Assembly: GCA_019137255.1 (NCBI GenBank)
Contig: WPDH01000018.1
Location: 248,001-312,000 of the forward strand
Length of the DNA stretch: 64,000 nt
Direction: 5' to 3'
Source: Corinectria fuckeliana
Taxonomy: Eukaryota > Ascomycota > Sordariomycetes > Hypocreales > Nectriaceae
This document shows positions 43,839-55,090 of the stretch, in pieces. Every line of letters starts with the position of its first letter. Positions within the stretch are counted from its first letter, which is position 1. The notes under the pieces were generated by a model. That model was given only the letters and a program-made list of their open reading frames with translations, was not told where the DNA came from and ran no database searches. A program made the position numbers and the translations under genes.

Positions 43839-45744
43839 GATGGGGCTTCTGAATAGAGATTTGGCAGTTTATTGGAGGTATGAAAAAGTGACGATGTTGG
43901 AGCAACGGGGTCGCCGGGCGTCTTTAGACGCAACGAAGGCTGAGCGTGTTCCAGGAAGCAGCAACCGGAAATTACCTTACCGCATGCATACAACGCGTTT
44001 CGGAACGAGCAAAGAGACCCCGAATCTCAAAGCAAGCCACAAATAAACTGAAGCCAATAGATGGTCACTCCGATAAAAATTCAGTCGTGCTCGGACGTGC
44101 ACGACACAAAGTAGAAAAAAGGGGGCTGATGTATCTGGACAGCTACCTGGCAAGCCACACGCTGATAAGCTGAAGCTGAAGGATGACAGTACCAGGATCT
44201 TCTGGAAGTAAGGCTGTCTCTTTCTTTCACCCCTTTTTTCTCTCCGGCTTGAGGTGGGCTGCCTGAAGCGACCCAGAGACTCTAATGAAGGGCGCTTATA
44301 TTGTATAAGCCACTTACACAACATCACTACAATCTAACTCGAAGAATTTGCGCGTTTTTTATCCAAACTTACCTCTAGTTATTATATCGTTTGACGGCTT
44401 TTTTCTCACCCAAGTCGCAAGCGGGGCTGCCTCTGAGGCGTTCTGCGATCCTTACAAGTTGTGTTGCTAGAGCCAACAGCCAGCTGCAGCCTCGTCCCTT
44501 TTCGGCCATTCTGACAAGGGTGCGTTATCACTTTCCCCCACGGACGGCGCTCTCTCTTACTGTCAGTCTCCAGGCAGTAGCAGCAAGACTCGAGTTTCTG
44601 CTCCCGGTTTCCCTCAGTTTCTTTGGGCCGGGGAGAGTCGACTTTTGCATTGGTTACCAAGCCTCTCAGGGGATTGGCGATGTCACTCAGGATCAAAGCG
44701 GTTCAGAGACAAGGACCTGGGCATTGAGAATTGAATCATGTTAACTAATCCATACTTTCCCGAATGATTTGTGTTCTGAGATTCGTTAGTGATCATTTCC
44801 TCAAGTGCTTCCCATTTCGTGCCCAGTCTCTCTACAGCTTGGTGGGTGGTAACAAGACGACAGCAACGGAACTCGAAACGCGGCCATCTAGTCCAATTAA
44901 GCAATCAAATAAAACCTATCCCACTAGACAAAGATGCAGAACCAAAAAAGGTAATCTAAGAATCCTATGCCTCACATTTGGTCCTCTCGCCGCGTCAACG
45001 CAGCGGCCGCAAGGAGCCAACCGCACTATCAACTACGCCGCCCCGGCACCCTTCCATCAATCGCCCAGGCGTCGTCTGATGAAGATGAGAACAAGGCCAG
45101 AGAGCTTTGACTTGAGCAGGGGGGCTGTGTCGCGCTTGTGGGAACCCCTGCGTCGATGCCGGCGGCACATTGGCCTTGGTGTAAGTGTTGGCCCATTGTC
45201 TTGGCCAAGTCCAGGACCGCCTAGGAGTATCGCGCAAGTACAACACAGAGTTCCCTTAGGTACCAGTCACTTAATCGAGAGAAGAGTCTTCGCATCTAGC
45301 AAGGTGAATAAAACCATAGATGAACCGCAAAAGTGACTCCCGGGTGTGGTGGTTGCGTTCTCTCGACGCGGGCCCGTTCGATGCAGTTTCGCCGACCAAC
45401 ACTCCTCACAGAACAGCCAGTTGTAAACAGTGTGGCAGTGATAGATACCTCCTTTTTCTCCCTCCTCTACTTCAACTGAGTTCCCAACTCTCTCTTATCG
45501 AGTCTTCACTATTCGTCACCGTATATACAATACAGTGTGGCTGATTGCCTCACGGCTGCCTCACGCAGACTCCCTTTTCCCCTTTACTTTGCCGTTCCTA
45601 CACTGAAGTGACACTGCAGTGGTTCGCCAGCAGCCTTGGCCTATAAAAGTGCGACTTGCTTCTCAATTGCACCGCGGGTTTCCCCTAGTTCCCAAAAGCT
45701 GACGCCCCAGCCCATCACATCACATCGACTCATCCTGAGCAGCC
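43839..45744. promoter_or_regulatory. Divergent intergenic region of the paralog pair
   Basis: A 1.9-kb interval between the two outward-facing ATGs must hold both promoters. A plus-strand ATG frame of 190 codons (44764-45336) lies inside it but has no recognisable feature and no splice-supported extension. AT-rich patches occur near 44280-44400. Confidence 0.55.
45642..45648 (+). promoter_or_regulatory. TATA box candidate
   Basis: TATAAAA lies 97 bases upstream of the ATG at 45745, in the expected orientation and distance for a core promoter with a short leader. Confidence 0.5.
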
Positions 45745-48139
45745 ATGGAAGACGATCCCGCCAGGATAGTATTCGGCAAGAAGACTAGAGAGGTCTCAAG
45801 CCTTACGATTCTCAAGGAACAGCTTGCCGATTCAAAGCCGCTTGGAGGTTGCGACAAACTCTATAATGTCCTTCGCGCGTACAACTACGGCTGCACGTTC
45901 AGCTGCTCTGATGGAAGGGTCCGCCGGGGTTCAGAGCTTACTCAATGGAGAAACGCCAATCACAATGATTGCCTGGCTGAAATGACAAACAGCTTTCTCG
46001 AAAAAGACGACCAGGGAAGGGCTTTCCCAGGAAAGGATTACTGGCCCGACAGCTCAGTCGGTAATGGGCTTCGATACTCTGAGCACCCTACTAAGTGAAC
46101 TCCTTTCTTCTCTACACTCCCTATGCACGGTGTGTCTAATGTGCAACTTACCACAGAATAAAGTGGCTCCTCATACAAATCTTCTGGAGGATCAGCGTTC
46201 ATTCAAATATGAATGAGTCGCGAAGCCGTCTGCTGAAAGCCAGCAGCCGAACTTCAAAAGCCAAGGCTACCACACGTCGTCGGAGGTCTCGTAAACCCTC
46301 GAACCGAGCCACGCCCGTCTCTCGTCCGCAGGGGGGCTCAAGTGTCAACCAAGAGAACTCCGACGGTGCGAGTCACCAGAGAGCCGTCAACCCCGACGGC
46401 CCGTCTGGTATTGACGCCGCCAACAGCAATCTGTGAGTTGGACATTCTACGTTCGTGTCCTGGGCACTCTTTAACTGTTCTGTTACTAGGACCGAAGGCC
46501 CGTTGCCTGCCAATCCTGCTCAGTTCACGTCTGACAGGTTCGACCTATACAATGAAGAAACGATCGATGGTCTACACATGAATGGCGACAACAGAGGGCC
46601 AAGCCCGTTGCGAGCAAACTCGCGGAGCCGGCCAGTAGCTCCTATGGCGCTCATGCACGATGAACACATTTCCCCTTCCAGCTCGCGTGAGCCCACGCAT
46701 GCTGCGCAGGTACGTCTACTTGTGGTCACATTTTGTTGATCCAGGCGAATGCTGACGATACGCAGAGTCGATCAAAGGGCAAAGAGCCCGCCGTTCCAAC
46801 TGAGGCTGACACGGAGTCTCGTGGGGAGAAGCGTACCTGGCAGCAACAGCACGACACTGCGGCTTCCAGTGGACGCCCTGCAAACGACCCCGAGAACGAC
46901 CCCTTTGCTACTTACGTCCCTGGCGTGCGGCTCTCCCCGAGAAAACGGAAGCAAAGACGGTTCAGAGGCTTTGTCCCCCTGGACGAGTATGAGGAGGTCA
47001 TAAGGTCCCTGACCCGTCCGCCAACGAGTGACTCTGAGCCTGAGGAGCCCGCTGGTTCGCAGGAGTCGGAAAAGTCTCACCTTCCGACTCCTCCTGCCCA
47101 GAGACAGAACACGGCGGAAACGGTGGGGAGACAGGCCGATGATTTCGTCGTTGGAGATGGTGAAGCCCTGGAAGTCGACCACTCCATGGCTCCGCCAGCT
47201 TCGCCAGAGGCTAATCCGGCGCCGCAATGCGCGCTGACGCCGGGGGATGAGGCCGAGCAGGTGCGTCGGCCATTTTCCGAGCGGTGGCCGGAGCCAGAGC
47301 CAGAGCCAGAGCCAGAGCCAGAAGCCAACCGTGACGACGAGTCGCTTGACGGCTTCGGTGCTGCTGCTGTTGATGCACTCGAGAATGCACCGTCTGAGCG
47401 AGCACAAGCACCAGAGCCGGAACCCGAAGCCGACTATGATAACGAATCGCTTTATGATCTCGGCACCGCTCCTGATTATGGTTTTAATGACGCGCCACTG
47501 CATCAAGGGCCAGAGCTGGGGCTAGAAGGGAAAGCTGAAGGCGAAGCTGAAGGCGGAGTTGACCAAGAGCCACTGCATGAACGAGATCGTGTTCCTGAGG
47601 GTTTCAACGAGATCAAACATAATATCCCCCTCCAAGATTCTCCTGCACTTGCAACCGAGAACGCTCCTGGAGTCCCCCCGGGACACGTTTTTGGAAGAGA
47701 TCCTGAGCGTGCACCGAAGCATAACACCACCCAAGACGCCAACCGCCAACCCTCGATACAGCGACAGGGACCGCCTCCGTCCATCAAGTTCTTCGTGAAG
47801 CTCCCAGGGAGGGAGACTGTCCCATGGAACCCCGAGGTCCCACTCTCTCGCATGATGCTGCGAGATATCGAGAGCCACCTAGCCCTTCAAGGCAACTTCA
47901 CTGCATGGAGACTAGTCTTGAATACCCCGGAGGTTGCGGACATCGAAAATGCAGTCTTTCATTTCGAGTGGATCCCTCGCGGCGATGAGGAAGAGTTCAA
48001 CGACATCAAGAAACGGCTCAAAGCAAAGATCAGATCGGCTCGACGTGAGATTTGTCGAGTAAGCAATGGCAAGTCCTCGATTGAGGTGGTCATCGAGCCA
48101 CGCTGGGTTGTCCAGACGGATGTCGAGGACGGCCTGTGA
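45745..48139 (+). CDS. Unrecognised fungal protein, paralog of the gene at 41830-43838
   Basis: Same unrecognised family as the divergent minus-strand neighbour. Exons 45745-46094, 46157-46432, 46490-46709 and 46766-48139 (introns 62, 57 and 56 nt) encode 739 aa. Domain 1 has SLTILKEQL, YNVLRAYNYGCTF, LTQWRN, MTNSFLEKDDQG, YWPDS and, across intron 1, IKWLLIQIFWRIS, each aligning with the neighbour. The middle holds LSPRKRKQRRFRGFVPLDEYEEV (nuclear-localisation candidate) and a Glu/Pro-rich expansion with two copies of an about 30-residue unit (EPEPEPEA then DDESLDGFG or DNESLYDLG). Domain 2, about the last 120 residues, has IKFFVKLPGRETVPW, NFTAWRLVLNT and DEEEFNDIKKRLKAK. There is no signal peptide or membrane segment. 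The extra 127 residues relative to the paralog come mainly from the repeat region in exon 4. Function unknown; a nuclear protein is a reasonable guess. Confidence 0.7.
47290..47500 (+). repeat. GAGCCA hexamer run and duplicated 30-codon unit
   Basis: Hexamer GAGCCA is repeated about five times from 47299, encoding Glu-Pro pairs. The following segment (residues EANRDDESLDGFG onward) is echoed about 110 bases later by EADYDNESLYDLG onward, so a unit of roughly 90-110 bases appears duplicated within exon 4. Confidence 0.7.
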
Positions 48140-49313
48140 GATATGACATATTTTCCTTTAAAGGTACACGAGGGTTATTGATCAATAGATGGGAGTACTG
48201 CCAGGTGGGTTGGTTTAATGAAGTAAAAATGTGTGAGGGAAGGATAATGTAGAGGCTAGTTTTTATTTTCCTTTTTTCTCCTTTTTCCTTAGGTAAACAC
48301 CCTGTAGTCATTATAGATAGATGAGATATATCAAGTTTCCATACTGTGCTCGCCGCAGTATCCTATCCGCATCGCCTTGGATGTAAATGTGCCTTACACC
48401 TATTATTTAACAAGGCGTTACATCGTGCTAGCCTACCGCTAACCCTTTATGCCCTTCCATGCGTTCAACCTCCATGCTCCTCCTTGGACCTGAGACCTGG
48501 CAGAGCATTTATCGCGTTAAATGTTAGTGCCTCCCGTCCTCTAGGCATATTACTACATGGCTTGACTTGATGAATACAGTGTGAAGTAACATTGCATGTG
48601 TCTCTAAACGGCCATGTCAACCTGTCTACCCTGGAGCCAAATAGAAGTATGGAACAGCCGTGTAGTTTTCAGCCGCCTGGATTACATTTGACTTTGCAGG
48701 ACGGGTGTTTCCTGATGAAATAAACTCCCACGCACTTGAATAGCCTTCGTTCCTAATCCCACGATCCCACGAGCGAGTCGCACGTGTAGCAATCACTCAC
48801 TAACTACAGGGGATTCAGAATTGTCTCGTACTTCTAGTCAATTTGAACTTCTCAACACGTGTACAACTAACGATCGCTGATCACCACAATGAGTCTGCCT
48901 GACACAATCGCCTAGATACCAGCTCGGGCTCATATCTGACAACTTGATATGTACCCATTTACAAGCACACCCAGCAGTGTGCGTTCTACAGCCTACAATT
49001 TTTCTTTTTTTCGACATTGAGGCGGCGACGACATAGTACTCGGATATATGCTTTCCAAACCCATCCTCCATCACACTCCTCAAAACCCCTTTTGATTCTA
49101 CAACCGACATACTTCGAGTTCTAAAATGGTACAAACCATAACATTTCCCTCGTGCCTATAAACCCAAATGCTTTTCACACAGCAGGACGAATAATGATAC
49201 GAGGTGCATGCCTTGCAAGACATAAATTGACTGTAATACAAAGCGCCGTCCATTCAAGCAGGATTGAGGTGTTCAAGAACTAATAAAATATGACAGAAAC
49301 CCCCCTAAAACAA
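48140..49313. other. Convergent, AT-rich gene-free region
   Basis: About 1.2 kb between two convergent stops. No gene seen. The DNA is AT-rich and marks the right border of the paralog block. Confidence 0.6.
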
Positions 49314-49937
49314 TTACGCAGCAAACATGCTACACAACTCCCAGTCGCCGCTTGCAACTTGTCTCCAAGAGCTCGAAACTGTCGCCTCCACGGATTCCAA
49401 CTTGTACTTGCCCTTCTTCTTGTCGATTTGCCGGAACAAGGTGATTTGATAGGCGAGGGCGACAGCCATCAAGTCAATCTCGACGATTCGGGCATCGTGG
49501 ATCTTGTACGACATCCACTTGTTGCAGTGCTTGAGCTCGTCCTCCAGCGGCGGATCCGATTCCTTGGATCGCGGCTCGGGATCGTCGAAGAGGAAGCGGT
49601 TCGAGATGATGGCGTCCTTGCCCAAGTACATGAGAGCGCTCTTGGGCTTGTCGCAGAGGGCGCGCCACAGCAGCGTCTCCATCTCTCTGGCGGCGGCGTG
49701 GTTGCGACCCTTGATGGTGTTGGTGGGCGGCTCGTCATCCGATTCCGACTCGTCGGCATCGTGCTTCGGTGCGTCTTTCCTGGTGAAGAAATCGGATGTG
49801 AGGCCGGGCGTCAGGCTGTTCCCGGCGCGGCTGGCGACCTGCTTGTCATCGTTGTCGTCTTGTCCGCCGTACTTGCTGCTCTTGCTGTTAAGGCCGTGCG
49901 GGGACGGGTCGGTGGTGAGTCCAAGCATAGAAGGCAT
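49314..49937 (-). CDS. Small NTF2-fold-like conserved fungal protein
   Basis: Single exon, 207 aa, from the ATG at 49937 (an in-frame GTG at 49961 lies upstream but is not a usual start). The first 75 residues are polar and acidic (DDNDDKQVASR, ESESDDEPPTNT). From about 85 the pattern METLLWRALCDKP, LGKDAIISNRFLF, IHDARIVEIDLMAVALAYQIT and then SSSWRQVASGDWEL resembles the helix-then-curved-sheet layout of SnoaL/DUF4440 NTF2-like proteins, which end in a Trp-containing strand. I judge this by pattern only; function unknown. It is divergent from ROK1, with 802 bases between the ATGs. Confidence 0.65.
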   Translation of the reverse strand: MPSMLGLTTDPSPHGLNSKSSKYGGQDDNDDKQVASRAGNSLTPGLTSDFFTRKDAPKHDADESESDDEPPTNTIKGRNHAAAREMETLLWRALCDKPKSALMYLGKDAIISNRFLFDDPEPRSKESDPPLEDELKHCNKWMSYKIHDARIVEIDLMAVALAYQITLFRQIDKKKGKYKLESVEATVSSSWRQVASGDWELCSMFAA

Positions 49938-50739
49938 GGCGTTGGTCACTAAGTGAGGCACTTGGTAGGCGGTGTTGATGCGCTGGTGATGGTCAGGATG
50001 GCGGAGTGGTTTCCAAGGGGCTCAGCATGGAAATGAAGAGGAAGAGATGGATATGGACGAGATATCCATAACATGGCAGCCAAGCCCTAAAATGCGAGCT
50101 CACAGGTCTACGTACTAAGTAATCAAGGCCAGTCCATGATGTTCATTGCGCAGAAATCCTGCTTGCTGGATATCCGGGACAGTGAGTGACGTCAGCCTGG
50201 GGTGCATTTCCCAGCTCATGGGGGAGACAGATGACGACGATCGACAGCGATCGATCAAGACCTTATGCACATAGACTTACATAGATTGCGAAGTACGACG
50301 CATCCTCTTGATGCGACTTACGCGTGATTGGGCAAGGGCACTTGCAACTGCAACTGCAGAAAAGGAGTTTTCCCTTCCAATGCATCGCTCCAACTGGTTT
50401 CAAGCCACAATTTACATGGTGTTTTAGTCTACGGGACTCCATCCTTTGTCTCATTCTCGTCCTTTATGGCTGCCCAGCTTTAGCGCTTGTAGTAGCCCTG
50501 AGCTGGCCTGTCCGTCCGCTGGCTGTCCGCCATCCGTAGGTTATTAGTTAGCGGGAAACCCCCTCCACACCCCACCCGACATGCTAAGGCAGAGCTTTCC
50601 ATCTGCGCAGGGATCTCCACCAAATTTTTTGATCCTAGACAGAGACTTTGGACTTTTTTCCCCCCATCACGTACCTCATCAATTGTGCTCGCTTCCACGA
50701 CAGTGGCTCCCAGACACTTCACCCAGCGCGACGACCAAG
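49938..50739. promoter_or_regulatory. Divergent intergenic region (NTF2-like / ROK1)
   Basis: About 800 bases with both promoters; no additional gene seen. An in-frame open extension upstream of the ROK1 ATG reaches back to 50581, but the protein from 50740 has the conserved start. Confidence 0.55.
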
Positions 50740-52818
50740 ATGGACATCCTCAAAGTCCTCTCCCGAGGGACCAAAAAGACCGGCAAGGTCAGCCAGGTTG
50801 GCAACACTGGCATCACGAAGCTGCCCTCGGCCGGAACGACCACGAACCCTCAGCTCTTCCACGATGCGATTCGTGGCCAGAAGAGAAAGCGAACCCGCGA
50901 CGAACCCAAGGCCGAGGCTCCTGCCGAACTGCCCGAAGTCGACTTCTTTGCTCCCAAGCCCGACGTCGCTCCCAAGACGCTCCCCGAGTCCGACAAGGCT
51001 GAGCGAGCCCCAAGCCCAGTCCGCGGCGTTTCCCAGCCGCTGAGCGAGGACGAGTGTCGCCAACTCCTGCGGTCGCACCGCCTCAAGATTACCCTCCTTT
51101 CCAAGCCCGAGGACCAGTCGAGGGTGAAGAAGTCAAAGAAGAAGAAGAAGCAGGCCGCCGTGGAAGTGAAGAAGGATGCCAAGGAGCAGCTGCTCCCCCA
51201 GCCGCTGACCTCGTTTGGCGAGCTCCGTCGTGCCTACGGCATCTCTCGCCAGGTGGCCGAGAACCTTGCCGCTCAGAGCTACCGCGTGCCTACAGAGGTC
51301 CAGATGGGTAGTCTGCCCCTGCTCTTGGACCCCGAAGTAGCATTGAAGGGTGAGAGCGGCTTGGACGGAGGAGTCGACTTTCTCGCTGTTGCGCCGACCG
51401 GAAGTGGCAAGACCATTAGCTTTCTCATTCCTGCAATCAACAACATCATGCGCAGACGTGCGGGCGAGGACTTGCATGAAAATCACGAGCTCGAGGCCAT
51501 TGTCGTGGCACCTACCCGAGAGCTAGTGTACCAGATTGCCAACGAGGGCAAAAAGCTTGCCGAAGGGACTGGCCTCAGGATTGTCGCTATGAAAAAGGGC
51601 ATGTCTCTGTCAGCAGAGCAGCAAGAGCAGGCCGAGGATGTGTCTGAAAACGAAGACGACGAGGCCTCCGAGGCCGAAGATGAGAAAGAAACCGCCAAAA
51701 GGCCGAAGGCTGTGGCGAAGCCTGATATTCTTGTCACGACGCCCCTATTGTTGCTCAATTTCCTCACTTCGGGACCAGCAGGCACTCACAAGGTCTTGCC
51801 GACTATCCGCGACCTGATTCTAGACGAGGCCGACGTTTTGCTCGACCCCCTCTTCCGGGAGCAGATGTTGGGCGTCTGGTCAGCATGCACCAGCTCTGAC
51901 TTGCGGGTGTCCTTCTGGTCGGCGACCATGGGATCCAACATTGAGACCTTGGCCACAGAGAAGCTAGCTGCGCGAGCCAAGCTGCTAGACATTACACCGA
52001 AGCCATTGGTCCGGCTGGTGGTTGGTTTGAAGGACACCGCGGTGCCAAACATCACCCATCAGCTCACCTACACCGCAACGGAGCAAGGAAAGCTGCTGGC
52101 ACTGCGTCAACTGCTGCATCCGACCTCGAGCGACGACTCGGGCCCACCCCTGAGACCGCCCTTCCTTGTCTTCACGCAAACCATTGACCGAGCGATTGCT
52201 CTCCACGAGGAACTCAAGTACGACATTCCCTTGGAGGCTGGCGGGTCCACAAGAATCGCGGCTCTCCACAGTGGCCTACCCGACTCTGTCCGCGCGATGA
52301 TCATGCGCCAGTTCCGCGCCGGAGAAATTTGGGTGCTGATCACGACAGACGTGTTGGCCCGCGGCGTGGACTTTGCTGGCGTCAACGGAGTGGTGAATTA
52401 CGATGTGCCTGGCTCCAGTGCCGGCTACGTACACCGCGCTGGACGAACTGGCCGCGCTGGCCGCGAGGGCGGCGTTGCGGTGACCTTCTACACGAAGGAG
52501 GACATCCCGTTTGTCAAGACGGTCGCCAACGTCATCGCCGCAAGCGAGAAGCAGGCGGGCAAGACGGGCGACAACGCAAGCGTGCAGAAGTGGCTTCTGG
52601 ACGCGCTGCCTAAGGTCGCCAAGGCGGACAGGAAGAAGCTCAAGGAGCGCGGAGTGGAAGTTCGTCGCAGCGGCAACAAGGCCAACATCACGTCCCAGAG
52701 CGGCTACGACAGACGCAGAGAGAACAACAGACGGGGCGCCATCGAAGGGAGCAAGAAAAGGAAGATGGAGCAGAATGCCGGCAGTGGCGACGAGGAGGAA
52801 TGGACTGGGTTCGATTGA
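50740..52818 (+). CDS. ROK1: DEAD-box RNA helicase Rok1
   Basis: Rok1 (DDX52) is a nucleolar ATP-dependent RNA helicase needed for 40S subunit biogenesis and release of snR30. Single exon, 692 aa; the ATG at 50740 gives MDILKVLSRGTKK, matching the conserved N-terminus of the family. All helicase motifs are intact: PTEVQ (Q motif), APTGSGKT (I), APTRELVYQ (Ia), TTPLLLL (Ib), DEAD (II), SAT (III), LVFTQTIDRA (IV), TTDVLARGVDF (V) and YVHRAGRTGRAG (VI). An acidic and Lys-rich insertion of about 45 residues (AEDVSENEDDEASEAEDEK) lies between motifs Ia and Ib. The C-terminus is basic (RRRENNRRG, SKKRKMEQN), fitting nucleolar RNA binding. It is convergent with the LysRS gene, 263 bases apart. Confidence 0.95.
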   Translation: MDILKVLSRGTKKTGKVSQVGNTGITKLPSAGTTTNPQLFHDAIRGQKRKRTRDEPKAEAPAELPEVDFFAPKPDVAPKTLPESDKAERAPSPVRGVSQPLSEDECRQLLRSHRLKITLLSKPEDQSRVKKSKKKKKQAAVEVKKDAKEQLLPQPLTSFGELRRAYGISRQVAENLAAQSYRVPTEVQMGSLPLLLDPEVALKGESGLDGGVDFLAVAPTGSGKTISFLIPAINNIMRRRAGEDLHENHELEAIVVAPTRELVYQIANEGKKLAEGTGLRIVAMKKGMSLSAEQQEQAEDVSENEDDEASEAEDEKETAKRPKAVAKPDILVTTPLLLLNFLTSGPAGTHKVLPTIRDLILDEADVLLDPLFREQMLGVWSACTSSDLRVSFWSATMGSNIETLATEKLAARAKLLDITPKPLVRLVVGLKDTAVPNITHQLTYTATEQGKLLALRQLLHPTSSDDSGPPLRPPFLVFTQTIDRAIALHEELKYDIPLEAGGSTRIAALHSGLPDSVRAMIMRQFRAGEIWVLITTDVLARGVDFAGVNGVVNYDVPGSSAGYVHRAGRTGRAGREGGVAVTFYTKEDIPFVKTVANVIAASEKQAGKTGDNASVQKWLLDALPKVAKADRKKLKERGVEVRRSGNKANITSQSGYDRRRENNRRGAIEGSKKRKMEQNAGSGDEEEWTGFD

Positions 52819-53081
52819 GATATAGGCACATGAGATACAGGTCGAATATCACGACTCTACATGAGTACCTCACATCACCAAGGCGTTCAGCACTAGACAA
52901 AGCGGCTATATGACTTACTACAATCACCAATCAATAAAGTGTTACTCAAATCATCAATGCTAGTTTCTTTATCAACAGTAGCCTTTCTAGGGTATAGACA
53001 CTTCTACAATACTATACAAGTTCTTGTCAATCATACATCGTCGCCGTGGCAGATTCTTTGTTGCTAAGCCACACGCTCTCT

Positions 53082-55090
53082 TCAACTAGGAGCTTCAGTC
53101 TTCTCGTCTACTTTGTCCTCAACGACAGTGCCAGACTTCTTGGTCTCCTCTGCCGATGACAGTCCCACGACATTCCTCAGTGTGCCGAAACTTAGGCAGT
53201 CGCTGATGCGGCTTGCGCCCGAGAACAGCATCACCATTCGTTCGACGCCACAGCCCCAGCCGCCGGTTGGGGGAAGGCCATAATCCAGAGCCTTGATAAA
53301 GCTCTGGTCAAGGGGTGCACTTTCGCCATCGTCGTCCTCGTACTGGACGTCTTCCTCAGCTGCCTCGGGGTCAACTTCGGGCACCTCAATGGCAACGGCG
53401 CCGTCAGGCTTGTTGACGAGGTTGCGGTGGTCAAGCAGCTTTTGCCTCTGAGCTTCGGCATCGTTTTCCTCTTCGTACATGTTGGCCAGCTCACGGCCGC
53501 CGATGAAGAGCTCCGCGCGAGCCGATATCAGCTGGTAGGTGCGAGGGCATAGGAAGCTCTTTGCCAGCGGCGACATGCAGGCAGGGTGGTTCATGATCAG
53601 AACAGGTTGCTCGAAAGACATGGGCTCCAGGTACATGGCCGCCAGCCGATCGAGAAGCTTGGACAGCGAGTTGGGCACCTCGCCAGGTACCTTGATGCCA
53701 GCGAGCTTGAGGATCACTAAGAGCTCCGGAAGAGCTCCCTCGGCGGACAGTTTTGGGAGCCGGAGCCCGAGTGCTTCCTCCAGAGCAGGGACAAACTCAA
53801 CTCGCTTGTATGGCCGCTTAAATTTCGCAAGGTCAATTGGCGGCAATGACGTGAGCTGAGTAGAGATGAGGTTTTGGCAATGTTCCGCCAGGCTGTGTAG
53901 AATATCCTCCGTCTCCTTGATCAGGTCCTCCAGGTTGCTGTAGGCACTGTAGAACTCGCACATGGTGAACTCTGGGTTGTGAGTTCCATCGATGCCTTCG
54001 TTGCGGAACGCCGGGCCAATCTCAAAGACTTTGTCGACGCCTCCAATAACCAGTCGCTTGAGCCACAGCTCAGGTGCGATGCGTAGAGCAAGATCCCGAT
54101 CCTTGAACTCCGTAGCCCGGGTGACGAAGGGGCGCGCAACGGCACCCCCGGCATTTTCGGCTAGGATGGGTGTTTGGAACTCTAGGAACTTCTTTGAGTG
54201 GAAGTGGTCACGCATGTGCTTCGTGATCTCAGATCGTAGCCTCAAGACATCAATGGCCTCGCGGTTGACCAGCATGTCGACATGGCGCTCCTGCATACGC
54301 GTCTTGGGGTCGGTGAGCTTCTCAGGGATCTGCTCCATGGCTGGAGACAACAGCTCGGGGAGAGCCGTAGCGGAAATAGTGAGCTGGCCGGCCTTGGTAC
54401 GAGTGGGAACACCAGTGATCGCTACGAGACTGTAAGCATCTGGGAAACAGAAGTGAGCATTGGGATCCTACATATGTGGTCGCCCACTTCTATCAAGTTC
54501 CTAAACATGGCGAATTTGTGCTTCCTGGTTTCCTGGTCCCCCATACATTTTGCCCTGTTGACCATGACTTGCAGACGCTCGAATTCGTTCACAATGTCGA
54601 GGAAGATGAGGTACTTTCCGGCAGCTCGCTTCGACCGCACACGACCATAAACGGTGACAGCCTCCATCTCGGCATGCTCAATAGCTTCAAATGCCTCTAT
54701 AAATTCAGGCACCGAGTACCGTTGGTGAGTGTGCTCCAGGCGAGGATGACTTTCAGGGTAAAGAGGATCCTCGCTCTGCTGCTCCTCCCACAACATCGAT
54801 CGACGCTGCATCTTGAAAGGCGACAGGTCCTCGGAACTCTCCTCAGGAGCCCTTGGGGAAGCATGTCGACAGACAGAGGTCGAGAGAGACCTCCTGAAAG
54901 CGATATCCTGCGCACCCAATTCTCCCCTCGTCACAGAGCCACCTTGGCATAGGATGTGCGAACGTCGGACAATTCCGGGTGCTCTCGAAGGAAGACATTG
55001 TATTAGAGACCGTCCGGTCAGGCGGATATATGGTACAGACATCATTACACCTGTCAATTGGGTTAGCTTCGTGATCATGGCCCAAGACAT
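53082..55090 (-). CDS. MSK1: Mitochondrial lysyl-tRNA synthetase (class II)
   Basis: Charges mitochondrial tRNA-Lys with lysine. Two exons (55090-54472 and 54421-53082) give 652 aa. The intron is 50 nt. Of three candidate AG acceptors only the one ending at 54422 keeps frame, is long enough and yields VGDHISITGVPTRT, the end of the anticodon-binding OB fold. The N-terminus is Arg/Ser-rich without acidic residues (MMSVPYIRLTGRSLIQ, AFRRSLSTSVCRH), a clear mitochondrial presequence. In-frame ATGs at 55090, 55078, 55045 and 55042 are all possible starts. Class II motifs are present: FEIGPAFRNEGIDGTHNPEF (motif 2) and GLPPTGGWGCGVERMVML (motif 3). An acidic insertion (EVDPEAAEEDVQYEDDDGE) lies just before motif 3. 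It is divergent from ARP4. Confidence 0.93.

Noticed and set aside
46710..46744. Earlier acceptor for intron 3 of the plus-strand paralog
   Set aside because: It would give a 35-nt intron; the acceptor ending at 46765 gives 56 nt with a CTGAC branch site and aligns with the other paralog.
54440..54471. LysRS intron ending at the CCCAG acceptor
   Set aside because: It would be 32 nt, shorter than fungal introns tolerate. The acceptor ending at 54422 gives 50 nt and restores the conserved OB-fold sequence.
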